A stretch of 64,000 nucleotides of DNA from Serpula lacrymans var. lacrymans S7.9 (lineage: Eukaryota > Basidiomycota > Agaricomycetes > Boletales > Serpulaceae), in the NCBI RefSeq assembly GCF_000218685.1, contig NW_006763296.1:173619-237618 (forward strand), given 5' to 3'. Made by a program: the position numbers and the translations under genes. The notes below the pieces were generated by a model that saw nothing but the letters and a program-made list of their open reading frames with translations, ran no database searches and was not told the DNA's origin. Numbering within the stretch: position 1 is the stretch's first letter; every line of letters begins with the position of its first letter. Shown piece after piece: positions 47,144-59,542 of this stretch.

Positions 47144-47228
47144 TTATGTCTCTTAGTGATCGATAAATTCATACCGATATGCGGCGTAAAAGCTTTAGAC
47201 TTGCCCAAGTTCAAACTACAAATCCGAA

Positions 47229-50093
47229 TCAACTACCCAGAGCTGTCTTCCAGTGGTGACCTCCAACTTCACCTAGTACCCTTTCTACTTCTATCTGCTC
47301 TAGATTCAAGATAACCCTGCGTTCTCCCTCTGGTTTTCTGGCAGCAGCGAGCCCATCCTCCTTTAACATAGCACGCGATGCAAGCAGCGAATCGAGGATC
47401 AAGACCAATTCTCCAAATGTGGGCTTGCGCTTTGGATCGTCCTCTCCTGCGAGCGCGTCGATGTACAGGAGATGTTGGCGTTGGATCTAATACCAAGAGA
47501 GCGGTCAGTACACGATGATACATTTATCGAGATAGCTCACTTCTCCCCATTTGATTTCATCTATGCCTTCCCTCTTTATACATTTTATAAGCGACGCAAG
47601 CATTATACGCTCATGAAAGCTGCACTCGCGAAGGTACGCTGCAGTAGGACTGTTTTGCATAACTCTGATAACTTCCTTTACATCTTCTGTTTTTGCAGCG
47701 CTTCCTCGCTGTTGGACTTGCTCCACTGCACGCCTACAAAGAGATTGTGTGATGCTGTGGCTGACGAGCTTATGAGAATACAACGACGAACCTACAAATA
47801 TCTAAAACACGACGAGCATCTCCGCTGATTGATGAGACTTTCATCGCAGCAAATTTGACACCATCTGCAGAGATAACATCTTGAGGTTCGTTTAGGCCTT
47901 CCTTTGCGCTCTGCAAGCGGGCATGGACGATCTTTTCTAGCTGAAGCGTCGTATAGGGCTGGAAATTGATACGAGTCATTCCTATTGCGCACAAGTTTCA
48001 GCGGGACCAGTCGAAGAAAAGGAAAATAGCACATACCCAGTCTGCTACGTACTCTGTTTGACATCACTCTCTCTGGAAGATCCATGGTGTTTGCAACTGC
48101 AAGAACCACAAGCTTTGAACCAGCAAGTGTTGGCCAGTTGAAAAAGTTATACACGACATCTTGTTTAGCTGTGACTAGCTGGTCTAATTCATCCATGAGC
48201 ACCACACTGGGCGGAAAGGATTTTAATAACCGTGCTAGGGAAAAATATGCTAGACTCACCAAGCGTGGTTACTGGGACCTGCTCTAACACCAGCACTGAA
48301 ATGTCTACTGAGTTGTTTGAGAGACTCTTTCGAGCTGATCTTGAGATGTCCATCTGAAGCTATATCATGGCCTGATACCGCCTCCCATAGAACATTATAA
48401 GCAGCAGACGGCTCTGGCAGCCTGAGGCCATTGATTTCGACATATGTAAATGGATTCGTTTCCTGATGGGCTCGTGATCAGAGATTAGATACGAAGTAAA
48501 GGGAGCACACTAACGTTATTCTCAGCCATGCGCTTCAACTCTCTTACGATGGCGTGCACGGTGGCTGTTTTGCCTGTGCCAGGGACCCCGGATATATCTT
48601 GAACAATGCAAGATTGATAACCAAGCTAACTGAAAGATGATGAGCACTCACAAACACATCCACCACTACCTTCTTCTAGAAGCTCTTCTACAGTCCGTAG
48701 CACCCGTCCATATTCTTCTTCTCTGCAAGGCAAAATGTCTGGTCTTGCGGCGACATGTAGCACATGCATTGCCCTCAGCCACGGGTCGGGAGGAAGTTTC
48801 TGTAGTTGTCGATAGTGTTCTTGTGTGAAGTCTGGGGGTGGTAGTCGGACAGAGGTGGCTTTACGACCTCGCTTTTCGCGAGCTCGGATAGCAGCTTTGG
48901 AATGCGGTGTAGGTGCTGCCAGATTCTGGGTACGCTTACGCCGAGGTGTTGCCTTAGAGGGCGAGCTTATAGTTCGTTTACGCTTTCTAGACGGCGTTCT
49001 AGGAATGTTGTCAATTAATTCTTCTTCTTCGATGACCGACTCTGGTTCAGAGAGCCCCTTCGAACGCATAGGGAGCATATCAAGCTCGTCTGCCGACGTT
49101 TCAGACGTTTGATATTCTTCTCCCGAACCAACATCTTCACTTTGGTCTGAATCATCGTCGCGTTTCTGTTTCTTCTCTAACCTGAGCTTGTTGGAGGCGG
49201 TTTGGATACCGACGTCCCATGATTGTCCGTTGGTCTGCTCTTCCAAGTCGACTGATAATGTCAAAGCCTGTTGCCTGTGTGCCTCCCAATCGAATTGATA
49301 GTACAGTCCACGCGCAGAGTCAACAGCAAAATGACAGTGGAAATGGCTGCCTTTATGATTCGATCCTACAGCTGTTCTAGGCGCATGTTTTAACACTGAT
49401 ACCCACCATTGCGACCGTGTTCGGAGTTCTGCGCCTGCTGGAGCTTCGTTTGAGACGGTACATTGGCACATTATATCATCGGGCGTTAAGACAGCCACGT
49501 TAGACACTAGATAATAGATCTCGTTCTAATCCGAAATCCGAAATCAAACCCCAGTTCAATAATTGGAGTGGTGATTAAAAAAACAAAACGCGCACTTCAT
49601 AGTAACTTCGTGAAGCACCAATGCGAGGTAACTCCTCCGGTCTCATGAACCAGTGGACCTTGACCTTGGCACTCGATTCGCTTTCTCGTCTAGTTCGCCT
49701 CTTTGGACCTGTTTCCCACATTGACACGATCACTCCAACGCTAGGGACCTTTGCCAGTGTTCGTACAAGAATCGCATCTCCAACTCGGAATGTCTCATTC
49801 TGATCCTCCTGGCGGGCTTTCCCTTTGCTATCCCTGCGCGACCGTGGCTTTCCCGTACGTATCATACGAGAGAATGACTGATAAAAGGACGTCTTCAATT
49901 CTCCTACCTCATCCCATTCCTCCTCTTCATACAGATCTTCCTTACGACTGGGTCGAATATATATGGGCTCGCTCGACCATAAAGTAGAAGGGTCCACATC
50001 TGGGTTTAAACCGCGAGATGGAGTGACCAAAGGCTCCTGAAAACGCTTGGATCGACGAATAGGTGTACTGGGTGTTGATTCGAATTCTTGCAT
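47229..50093 (-). CDS. ORC1: origin recognition complex subunit 1
   Basis: Eight minus-strand exons (50093-49596, 49525-48652, 48597-48515, 48462-48260, 48206-48037, 47981-47792, 47733-47541, 47486-47229) give 822 residues. The N-terminal third contains a BAH-like domain (VGDAILVRTLAKVPSVGVI, then YYLVSNVAVL). A basic, Ser-rich disordered linker follows. The AAA+ core has Walker A GVPGTGKT at residues 461-468, Walker B VVLMDELDQL near 554-563, RVRSRLGM as sensor/arginine region, and a winged-helix C-terminus. ORC1 binds origins with the other ORC subunits and uses ATP to load MCM. The start is placed at 50093, the first ATG; upstream codons in frame lack an ATG. Confidence 0.93.
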
Positions 50094-50447
50094 GGTAGGA
50101 CAGCGATGAGAGTTCAAGTTGTCACATACCGAAATTCATTGTGTGACATACGCGTGACATACGCGTCAAACGCGTCCAGTGACTTTCAAGTTCAGTCACC
50201 TCCAAATTTATTGACATGCCAAGCGTCCAGTCGCACAAAAGTATGCTGAGGTATACATTGATGTTCATAAAATAGAAATACAGCACTTCACAAATAGGTC
50301 GACTATAGTAAAGGATGGTTATAATAAATCCAAACTCCATCAACAGTGTTCGTGCGAGCCATCGCTGTAGAAGTAGAGTTGCAAGAAACTGAAGGCTGCC
50401 ACTCAACAGCCTCAGCGCGCGCAACCAGGTCGCGACATGATAGCACA
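50094..50447. other. intergenic between ORC1 and nitrate reductase
   Basis: About 354 bases contain the ORC1 promoter and the nitrate reductase 3' flank. A short direct repeat (ACATACGCGT, twice within 50146-50165) lies about 55-70 bases upstream of the ORC1 ATG. The repeat unit contains ACGCGT, the MluI cell-cycle box core that in yeasts drives G1/S genes. No gene. Confidence 0.5.
50146..50176 (-). promoter_or_regulatory. MCB-like (ACGCGT) boxes before ORC1
   Basis: Two exact ACGCGT hexamers and a third closely related CGCGT stand within 31 bases, 55-85 bases upstream of the ORC1 start codon. In yeasts ACGCGT is the site of the MBF/DSC1 factor that switches on DNA-replication genes at G1/S. 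Replication genes including ORC subunits are natural targets. Assignment here is by motif and position only. Confidence 0.5.
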
Positions 50448-53400
50448 TCAAAACACGACGAGAGAATCTTCGATGTCCCATCCCAACCTCGTCAGACCCG
50501 GTTTGACTGTGTGGGATATCATGGCGTCTGGTCCACAAATGAGAACTAACCCATCTTTGGAAGGACTAGGCAGGTGCTCCGACAGCAAGGTGTCATTGAT
50601 CCTTCCAGTACTATGATTCCATGTCGCTGGTGCTTTCCCGAGAACATAGTGCAATTTGAAGCGATCTTTTCCGTGCGAGGCGAACAAAAGATCAAGCTCT
50701 TCGCGGCATAATATGTCTTCCTCTGTCTTGTTCGCATCGATCAACCAAACTCGAATATCGGGACATGATGGGTCCCCAAGAACGTCGCGAAGGACTTGTA
50801 GAATGGGAGTTATGCCTGTTACGGAAACGGTGGTTCATCATAGCTGTAAAATTTTGACGCGTGTGCACTTACCACTGCCACCGCATATCATTCCAATATC
50901 CTTCACTTGCCGTTCAGCATCTCTCCAAAGCGCAACGCCCGACCCTTTCCACGTGAAAGAACCAAGAGGCCCCTTTAGTTCCACGCTGTCCCCTATAGAC
51001 AATTGATGGAAACCTGTGGTCATTTTACCACCTGCCGCACACGTCGCTGTGGGGAGATATAACCTGAGCTCAAGAAAGTTAGAAATACCGGATAACCAAG
51101 TCAAACATTAACTGACTTGATCAAGAAGTCGATGAAGCCCACAGCTCCTTTTCTGGAGACAGGTGTGTATGCTCTTTGCACCATCTCTCCAGTGTCCCTC
51201 CGACGCAGCCTTACGAATACGTGTTGACCAACAGGAAGTCCGAGTTCTTGGGTTTCGTATGGTAATGCAAACCGATAAAGATACGAGTCATGGTTGACTT
51301 GCTGTATGGCACAAAGCTTGACGGCGTTCCATCTTGACCTCTCCAAGAAGGCAGTATCCGCGGTTCGAACTTCAGAATTTTCTTGGTTCGTCACGGCAGC
51401 TGTCAGGGTCCCAATGTGATGCTGGAAACATGTCAGTCGATAAGATTGGCCATTGGAAAAATTAATACCTCAGCTAATAATGCCTTGCCTTCCGCTGAAT
51501 GTATGGCCATGAAATCCTCAGAGGCATCTTCCCCCGCAACAAGCACGATAGAATCACCACCACCAGGATGCTCATTGAGAAAAGGTGTCCCGTCGTAAAC
51601 TTCACCGTTAACCACAAACCACGGCTGTTTGCGATCTTGCGCTTTTAACTCCTCTGGAGTGATTCGGCGAGAAACGCCAGATTTTTTCATAGATACCTCC
51701 TCGGCCGGAGGCTGTGAAGCTACCGAAGACCTAGGAAGATTATCGGTGTCGCCAAAGGATGGTTTTGTAATGTCTTCCCCCGCATTCTTCATTCGCTGCA
51801 AATCAGAACTGTATTAGTCGACCATTGACACCGGCAAATGTCATCGCTGATACCTCCATCCATCCACCTGATCCCCCTATTACGGTGGGGTGTTCAAACT
51901 GCAGAATTGTCTCACTCTCCTTAACTACTTTATGAATAGCAACTCGGAACCACCTGACATGTGTCGGTGAGTGATAGTAACCATTGTCATTATAATTTCG
52001 TACCAGTTATTCATCATTCCCAGAGCATGCCAGTACCTGTCATAAAGAAACAGAAACAGTTAAAGCAACGAAAACCGAGGCAAATGTTCGAGGACCAACA
52101 TATCTCTCGGCTGGAGCGCCATGCTTTCATCCATGGCCCTCACCATTAAGGCATCGCAATCCCTCAATACATCGTATGAAACATCGTAAGACCAGAAGCA
52201 CCAGCAGCTGTAAGTATTGTCAGAGAATAGCATTTGTCTGCCTTGCAAGAACCACTCACAAGCATGTGTCCCTATTAGTCAAGTCAAGCGTTCCGTATAC
52301 GGGATCAGAATGACATACATCACGGTAAAGATCCTCAGGGTAGTCACTGAAATAAAAGATGTCGTTAACCAACTGGATCCCAGAACAATTATGTGAGTAT
52401 ACATGTTTGCCAACGTCCAACTTTTGCCCTCATCAAGGGAGACTTCTACCCGAGTTACTCGACGACCGCCACCTGCATATGCGTAACCGCGAAGAACATA
52501 TGATGAGACATTTTGCTGAGGGTCATGCGATATCTGCAACGTCTCATTGTGGTCGGGTTTCGCAATCACACTGTTGACGTTCAGCTCACTAAACTCTAGT
52601 TAGTCGACTTGAAAAATCCCCTAGAACACTTGGCTCGACGAACGTGATAATATATCTGTAAATGGGTTTAGATACGATTTAAATGCAACTGATAGTATGG
52701 TTTACCTAGGATCATACCACCAGTGTTTCTCAGCTCGTACTTGCTCGGGCATTATCTGTGTCGGTAGAACTTTGTTATCCTTGAAAACATCTCAATACCG
52801 AAGACCAGTCCCAAAAATGTTGAGATTATACCCAGAAATGTAGCTATAAGCACCATATGAGCGACTCCGAAGAGAATTACGGAAAATATCAGGATACTAA
52901 CATGATGTTGACTTTCTCGATCGCTGATTTCGATTCCTTTCAACCACTGGGATGATTTCAACATGAGAAAAAATAAATACGTTAAACGGATGGAGTGTCA
53001 TACGAACCTTTACCGAGCGCCCTCCAATCTGGCCTGGCACGACGAGTCTCACAGGGAAGCCATGGTCAGGTTCCAACGGCAAACCATTCATAGCCCACGC
53101 TGAAACATATTGTTTAATACTTGGCTATATGTACAATATACGACCTCACCTATAAGCATGCCTTTATCTTTGTTAGCTGCCCACGAAAGCTTTTGTGAAG
53201 TCCCGTATGGTCCATTTGGGAGACTGTCGCCTCCATCAAAGACAACATACTTGGCCTTACCGCGACGAGGTTTCACGTATTCCAAGATATCCGATAAGTA
53301 AACACCCGTCCACAAAGCAGTAGAGACTGTCAAAATATCATGAATGACTTGTACAGCTTGTTGTTGTACAGTGACCAGTACATACCTCCGGCGGCTCCCC

Positions 53401-54168
53401 AGCTGAAGCCAAGGGTCTTCCGGACAGTGTTCTGTTCCTTCCGTCTATTGCCAGCACAAACGAGAGTGACGGGTAACGTGACTACTGTGAACTGTTCACG
53501 AAGATCTTTTAATGTAAAAGTCATCTCATGCGCGATAAGGCCGTGAACACGGATCGTCCAATCGGCTAGCATCTCCGTTCCAACTTGTGGGACTGCTCCA
53601 TGATTACGGACAAAATGTAAGTGAGCTGGTGTAATGAAGCCCTTTATAAACAAACATTATCATGTTAATCCGACACCCGATTGGATTAAAGATTTGATGG
53701 GCCCTACCGCGTCAAAGAGAGATTCTAACTTTGCCTCAGAGTTGAATGGATGTTTACCAGTCAGTCGGATCAATTTAGGGTTCTAAGATAAAGATATGAG
53801 ATAAGATCATCATGAGAAGGAGAATAATTACACGTTTAAGCCAGTTGTCAGGCGTCTCTCGATCCTAAAAAAATGTTGAACAACAGCATAGTGAGATCAA
53901 ATTTTAAACTCACAGGTTCAGCTGCTGTTGCAAATTCTTCATTGTTAGGTACTGCTGGCAAAGAGTGCGGGAGGGTACAAGTATCCCTCTCCGATTTGAT
54001 GAGACTTTGTAGGAGGAAAGACTCTGGTAAGATTGCCTTTTCGAAACTAGGAGAAGATTGGATGGAGGTAACAGCTGTAGATGTAGTTGCATCGCTCGGC
54101 GAACTCAGGTCATCCGAACCATCGGATGAGGTCTCTGTGAAAGCAGTTTCGAGGAATTCTATGGCCAT
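50448..54168 (-). CDS. nitrate reductase (NAD(P)H), assimilatory
   Basis: Nineteen minus-strand exons keep frame to give 911 residues. They are 54168-53914, 53864-53832, 53782-53708, 53641-53386, 53326-53150, 53099-53008, 52946-52902, 52843-52832, 52779-52706, 52655-52644, 52588-52403, 52346-52260, 52207-52100, 52036-52004, 51953-51854, 51795-51469, 51421-51117, 51063-50873 and 50815-50448. Domains in order: molybdopterin domain with the Mo-binding Cys183 in [11 protein letters not shown]; dimerisation domain; cytochrome b5 with HPGG at 591-594 and second heme His614; FAD domain with RAYTPVS at 707-713; NAD(P) domain with CGGSGITP and CGPD. It reduces nitrate to nitrite in the cytosol. Two exons are only 12 nt. 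Fungal homologues are called niaD or nit-3. The NRT2 transporter lies upstream on the same strand. Confidence 0.95.
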
Positions 54169-54677
54169 AGCTTGTCCTTCCACAACAAAGGAGGTCCACC
54201 ACCCACTTATTTATCATTGACTATATTGTCTCTGTCACTCATATCACGGAAAATCCAACGCTTGACTCTCTTGGGGTCCTTTCGCTTTCATGGACCTTGC
54301 TACGCGTGCTGAGAAAGAAAAACTTCTTGAGATCACCCGAAGGTGTAGATAAGACAAGGTACGGCATGGATTCTTTTCGAGAGTAGCGGGAGATAAGGAG
54401 AAGGAACAGCGTTGGACGATAAGGCCCATATCAACGAACCGTCCTGACGTCACCCGGCCTTGTAATATATTCCAGATGATTGGAAACCTTACGCCGGTCG
54501 TGCAGTGTTAAGGTGCAAAATTCAGTAGTGATACATTTTGGGTTATCTTTGCGAGGTACGTCAGCACTTATACTGAGGAATAAAGTACGAAACATACAAC
54601 TTCAAGTACTACATCTACAAGTCGTGCTATGCAACAAGTACCTAACAAGGGTCGAGAAAAACGAGAAAGTGCCAGTT
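54169..54677 (-). promoter_or_regulatory. nitrate reductase promoter with HGATAR sites
   Basis: Three HGATAR-type sites on the plus strand lie at 54347-54352 (AGATAA), 54391-54396 (AGATAA) and 54417-54422 (CGATAA), 180-255 bases upstream of the nitrate reductase ATG. Such clustered sites bind AreA/Nit-2 nitrogen GATA factors in other fungi. No coding region was recognised here. Confidence 0.6.
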
Positions 54678-56970
54678 TTACATGAATGGAACACGGATAG
54701 GAACGAGGAGTAAATTGATGACCTTGATGTGCTATAAATGTACATCATTCTCTCTAGAAACATGGCAGTGCACTCACAATTGTCAAGATTCCTGAGATCC
54801 AGAACGCCTTTCCAGAAGGAGAAGGCTGAAGTCGAAAGATCATTGCGAAGAGAACACCTCCAAGGTTTCCTGTCGCGCCGACAATTCCGCTCTGTGAAAT
54901 TTTCAGACCAGGTGCGCAGCAGAAGAGTTATCTACCCACCATGAAGCCATTCGAGTCTATAAATTATACGGTTTTAGCTACGCTGTAGCGCTTACAAAAG
55001 GCAGCGAAAATTTGACCACTCACGCGGGTTACAATGCGGCACCAGCGAGAAATTTGCTCCATTACCTGCCTCGCCAAAGGCAGCAATAATCACAAACATG
55101 ACAACTATTACGATCACTAGAAGATAACGGTGACATTTGGTAATCCAAGAGGAAGAGAATCACTTACAAGAAGGGTGTTCCTGGCTGTCCATGTACAGGC
55201 CAAGGCCGAGAGAAATGAGTCCCTGGAATAGGCCACAGGCGAGCATGAGGTATTTCTTCCCCGTGACCTTCAGAAACCCTTCAGAAGATGATGATATGAT
55301 AATCAGGGTCTGCAGCTTACACCAAACCTAAGATACATTCGGTCCCCCAGAAAACCACCTTTGTGGAAATTATCCTTTTCAGAGACATATACAACACAAG
55401 GAAGAGGAAACGGACCGACCTAATGGTCGCATGACAACATTCAGAAGGCCGTAGATGCCAGCAATCTAAAAACACTTTCAGCAAGAAAATACTAGCAGCA
55501 AAAATAGCGACGGACATAGCCAGCTTTTGTTTGTCCAAATGTTGGCGATTTGTACAGTGAATATAATACATTGGCCAAGTTGGCGTCCATGCAAAGTTCA
55601 AAGCCAAAAGTCGTCATGTATGCGAGTGCTGGGAGCCAAGTGAGGGGGTTGGTAACGACTGAGGACACGATATCAACAGTAAGGGGCTTGTTCACAGCTA
55701 TATCCAGCTCTGAATTTATCTCTACTCTCCATAAAGCGTTAGTTTGTCAGAAACATGCGAAGAAGGAGGGAAGAACGAACTGGGATCCTGCTCGCTGTCG
55801 ACTGGAGCAACGGTGACACCGACTGCGGACTCTTCTTCATCCGGTTTTTTTTCGACGTCAACTTCGGCTTTCATCTGTTCTTTTACATTTTGGAATTCAT
55901 CGTCGCTATTTGGGTCAATATTTGCACGAGAAATCTTGTGGCGATCGCTCCATCGACCTGCTGGATGATCTGTGCCGACTAGTAAAGTCAAAACAGCTAC
56001 GAAAAGCAGTACGGGGACAGGCACTATAGCAAATGCAGCTCGCCAAGCTACGTGAATGCTGAGACCATCCGCAAGTAAACGGTTGAAGAGAGCGATCATT
56101 ATGATGAACGTGAAGCCACCTGTTGAGGACTATCAGAGAACTTCGCAAGTACATGGGGAGAATATTTCATACCACCGGAATTTCCCCACCCTCCAGCTAA
56201 CGCATTAGCTGATACGGAAGATGAGCTTGAGCCAAAATGTTCAATAAGAGGCAGTTACCTGTGCCCACAACATTTTTGTCGAAGAATGCTGTAGTCCATG
56301 CTTGACAGGTCACGAAAGTGGCCCCAAGAATGCCAATGAAGAAGCGCACAATATACAGCCCTTGGGCGTCGGTTATTGTGCCAGCAAGGCCGGATGGTAT
56401 CGCTCCAATTATAAGTAACGTTGCCATTGCCTTCCGAGGACCATATTCTGTGCAAGTATCATCAGGATCAACTATTGACGGGCTTCGCCGTTAGAGAACT
56501 TACTATCCACAAGCGGCCCTACAATGAGCCGTACCACTAGAGTGGCACATAGCGATATGACATTGGAATTGCCTAGAAGACGTCTAGCATCCAGTGAACT
56601 AGAACGACGACGACAACGTACCAATTTGCTGGGACGTCAAATGAAGATCGCCGGATATAGCGTCAGGGATAAGCGGAGAAAATGCGAACCAGGAAAGACT
56701 ACAAAAGCGATGAAAAGCGAGGATGATCAAGTTTAATATTTGAGCTTACAATGCTACAAAGAACCCTAGCCATGACCTACGAAAGACTCGGTGACATTTG
56801 TTAGAAGCGCACAGTGCCAACCAGACTTACAGATGGAAATTACGAGAATATTGATTATTCAGTGTCAAAATGGGCAGACTGGAACACTTGAGATTGACGG
56901 GGTTGATCACGACAGTTTGGAGGATAGACCGATTGGATTTGACATCCTTTCGTGTTGCTGAATCGTCCAT
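54678..56970 (-). CDS. high-affinity nitrate transporter, NRT2/NNP family
   Basis: Fifteen minus-strand exons join in frame to 506 residues, the usual size. They are 56970-56831, 56776-56750, 56698-56622, 56572-56504, 56447-56259, 56208-56173, 56119-55781, 55697-55516, 55465-55420, 55358-55321, 55267-55168, 55116-55024, 54956-54940, 54891-54778 and 54731-54678. MFS architecture with about 12 hydrophobic helices. The two nitrate-signature loops are ALAGGWGNSGGGFTF and GIVGATGNLGGVLFA. The large central acidic/Lys loop between helices 6 and 7 (with EEESAVG) is typical of fungal members. It imports nitrate with protons across the plasma membrane for the reductase next door. Exon borders at 55697/55781 and 54940 rest on less canonical donors (GTTCGT, GTGGGT). 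Fungal homologues are called crnA/nrtA. Confidence 0.92.
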
Positions 56971-57790
56971 GAGGTGCTAGGAATATAATTCTCGGAGAGA
57001 TATGTTCAAGTCCTAACTTCAAGGCCAATGGTACCGGAACGAAGTCTCAGCTACGATTCCGTGCTTTTATAAAATTTCATCCGTAATTCAGTAGATACAG
57101 AAAAACCCTGCCAAGTATGGACTTCTCCTGAAAGAATAGGCTTGAGCGAAGCGCATTGGTGCCAACATTGTTATCGTTTTCGTGTAAGAGATAAGAAGTT
57201 GTGTCTCGGCACAACCAAGTCATAGATAAGGATGGAATCTAGATCAAGGGCTTGTATCCACCGCATCAGGCGACAGGAATAGCCTCATGATAAGGTTACT
57301 GCGAAACCGAGATAAGTGGATGCTTAGTTTGATTTAATTCAAAGTGAGATGGCTTACGACGGACGAACAAAGTTTTGAGCATCAACTTTCATCAGCTAAC
57401 TGTAAGAACTTGACATGTTAGTCCCCATAACAAAGGAAATTGTACTTTCGGTTTGAATTTTCATTATCAGTTGTAGTCATAAGTTCGTGAGTTTCAGGCT
57501 GATGATTGAACACACTAGCCTTGGAAGCTTAGAGCTCGACAAGTCGGCTGCAGATAACCAAATTCATGAATCTGTGAATGATAGCGCGCACGCTCGGATG
57601 AACAACTTGAAACAACGTGGTGGACTGAGAGCGCCGAGAAACGCCGCTTCTCGGCCCGTGGCCACCTCCCGAGTTTGTTTACGCATGCTTGCATGAGGCT
57701 TGGTCCTACCAAACCTTATTTTGTCCTCCATCAACATTCAAGGTAGCAGCCACAGTTAGCCTCAGCTTCAAGACCTCAAGAATATCAGCA
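56971..57790. promoter_or_regulatory. divergent promoter of NRT2 and uL4 with HGATAR cluster
   Basis: Four HGATAR sites on the plus strand lie within 130 bases, at 57189 (AGATAA), 57224 (AGATAA), 57288 (TGATAA) and 57310 (AGATAA). They are 220-345 bases upstream of the NRT2 ATG. They are nearer to NRT2 than to the ribosomal gene (about 480 bases away). This suits nitrogen-GATA control of nitrate uptake. No gene accepted in this interval. Confidence 0.6.
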
Positions 57791-59184
57791 ATGGCCTCCA
57801 GACCCACCGTTAACGTCCGTTCCACCTCGGGAGGTGAGCTTATCGTTGTCTACAAGTATGAATCAGATACTGAAGTCTTATGTTTGCAGAGGCTTCGACC
57901 TCTCTTCCTCTCCCTGCGGTTTTGACCGCTCCCATCAGGCTCGATGTAGTTGCACAAGTACACAGTACGTGATTGCAAGAGATCGTCTGGAATCTGAGCC
58001 ATCTGACCTATGCATCTTTAGAGAGCATCGCTAAGAACAGGAGACAGGCCTATGCCGTCAGCGAAAAGGCTGGTCACCAAACTAGTGCTGAATCTTGGGG
58101 TACCGGTCGTGCCGTCGCTCGTATTCCCCGTGTTGGTGGTGGAGGAACTCACCGCTCTGGCCAGGTAATCACCTCCCTTGGAGGTCAAAGTTTCTGTACT
58201 AACCTCGTCCCAAGGCTGCCTTTGGTAACATGTGCCGTGGTGGTCGTATGTTCGCACCTACTAAGACTTGGCGTAAATGGCACGTCAAGGTCAACCAGAA
58301 CCAGCGCCGCTTTGCTGTCGTCTCTGCTCTCGCTGCATCTGCTCTCCCTTCCCTTGTCCTTGCTCGTGGTCACCGCATCGAGGAGATCGAAGAAGTTCCC
58401 CTTGTCGTTTCTTCCGCCGTCGAGTCCCTCGTAAAAACCAAAGAGGCTGTTGCCGTGTTGAAGAGCCTTAAGGCTTACAGTGATGTCAGCAAGGTGTCCA
58501 ACTCTCGCAAACTCCGTGCTGGCAAGGGTAAGATGCGCAACCGCAGATACCGCCAACGTCGTGGTCCTCTCGTCGTTTTCAACGAAGACAAGGGTATCGT
58601 CAAGGCGTTCCGTAACTTGCCTGGTGTTGAGCTCGTCAACGTCCGTCGTCTTAACCTCCTCCAATTGGCCCCTGGTGGTCACTTGGGTCGCTTCGTCATC
58701 TGGACCGAGGGTGCTTTCGGACTTCTTGATGAAGTGTTTGGCACTTTCGAAAAGGCCTCGTTGTACAAGAAAGACTACCTGTGCGAACACCCTCTCATAA
58801 TGTTTGAATATCACTAATTTCGTCGTTGTAGTTTGCCTACTGCTAAGATTACCAACCCTGATGTTACGCGCCTGATCAACAGCACTGAAATCCAGTCTGT
58901 TGTTCGTCCCGCTAACGCCAAGATTCAAAAGCGTCCATGGACGCAGAAGAAGAACCCTCTCGTCAACAAGGCTGTTCTCTTCCGCTTGAACCCTTACGCG
59001 AAGACTCTGCGCAGGCAAGAGCTCCGTAAGTTTTCTTCCATGCAATCATCACACATATGTCTAAACTTCTCCCACAGTCAAGCAGGAGCGTATCAAGGCC
59101 AAAAAGGAGAACGGAACTGGCAAGAAGCCCAAGCCCACCCGTGCTGCTGGGGAGGCCTTCTTAAGCAGTCTTTTCGCTCCCTAA
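57791..59184 (+). CDS. RPL4: 60S ribosomal protein uL4
   Basis: Six exons (57791-57833, 57890-57964, 58022-58164, 58215-58780, 58832-59025, 59078-59184) give 375 residues. Hallmarks: [13 protein letters not shown] after the first intron, [27 protein letters not shown], the internal loop [15 protein letters not shown] that lines the exit tunnel, [13 protein letters not shown], and the eukaryotic basic C-terminal extension ([19 protein letters not shown]). Part of the large subunit near the peptide exit tunnel. The first two introns lie close to the start, as is common in ribosomal genes. It faces NRT2 across a divergent promoter. Confidence 0.97.
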
Positions 59185-59542
59185 ATTTGTTGAGCGGTGG
59201 AATGACTTACACGTCCATGTTATGCATCATTTGGAGTAGTTATGATTTACGTCTGTTGTTCGCATGTTATATGCCCTCATGCTCTAAAAAAATCAATGGT
59301 GCATTCGTGCTAAAGGATTCTTTGTGATCTGTACGCGAGTTCTTCCAACATTCTGGAACAAGGCTGAATGCAGCTGAATGGCCTGAACCGGCAAGCTCCG
59401 AGTATTCGGTTCCTACAATGTCATAAGGATCCGCCCGCCCGACCATTTGAAGCCCCGCTTCCCTCTAAGTCTGGTTCGAGTCTGCTACTCAGATCCTTCA
59501 ACTCGCAAGCTATTTTCCTTCAGCGCCATTTTCTTCTTTGCC
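59185..59542. other. short intergenic, uL4 to NPC2
   Basis: About 360 bases; no gene. The last 40 bases are pyrimidine-rich before the ATG. An in-frame upstream start codon at 59447 exists but would bury the signal peptide, so it is not used. Confidence 0.5.

Noticed and set aside
58185..59045. 286-codon minus-strand ORF opposite uL4
   Set aside because: It is a shadow of the highly biased codon use of the ribosomal gene on the plus strand; repeats of the gene's basic segments read backward explain it.
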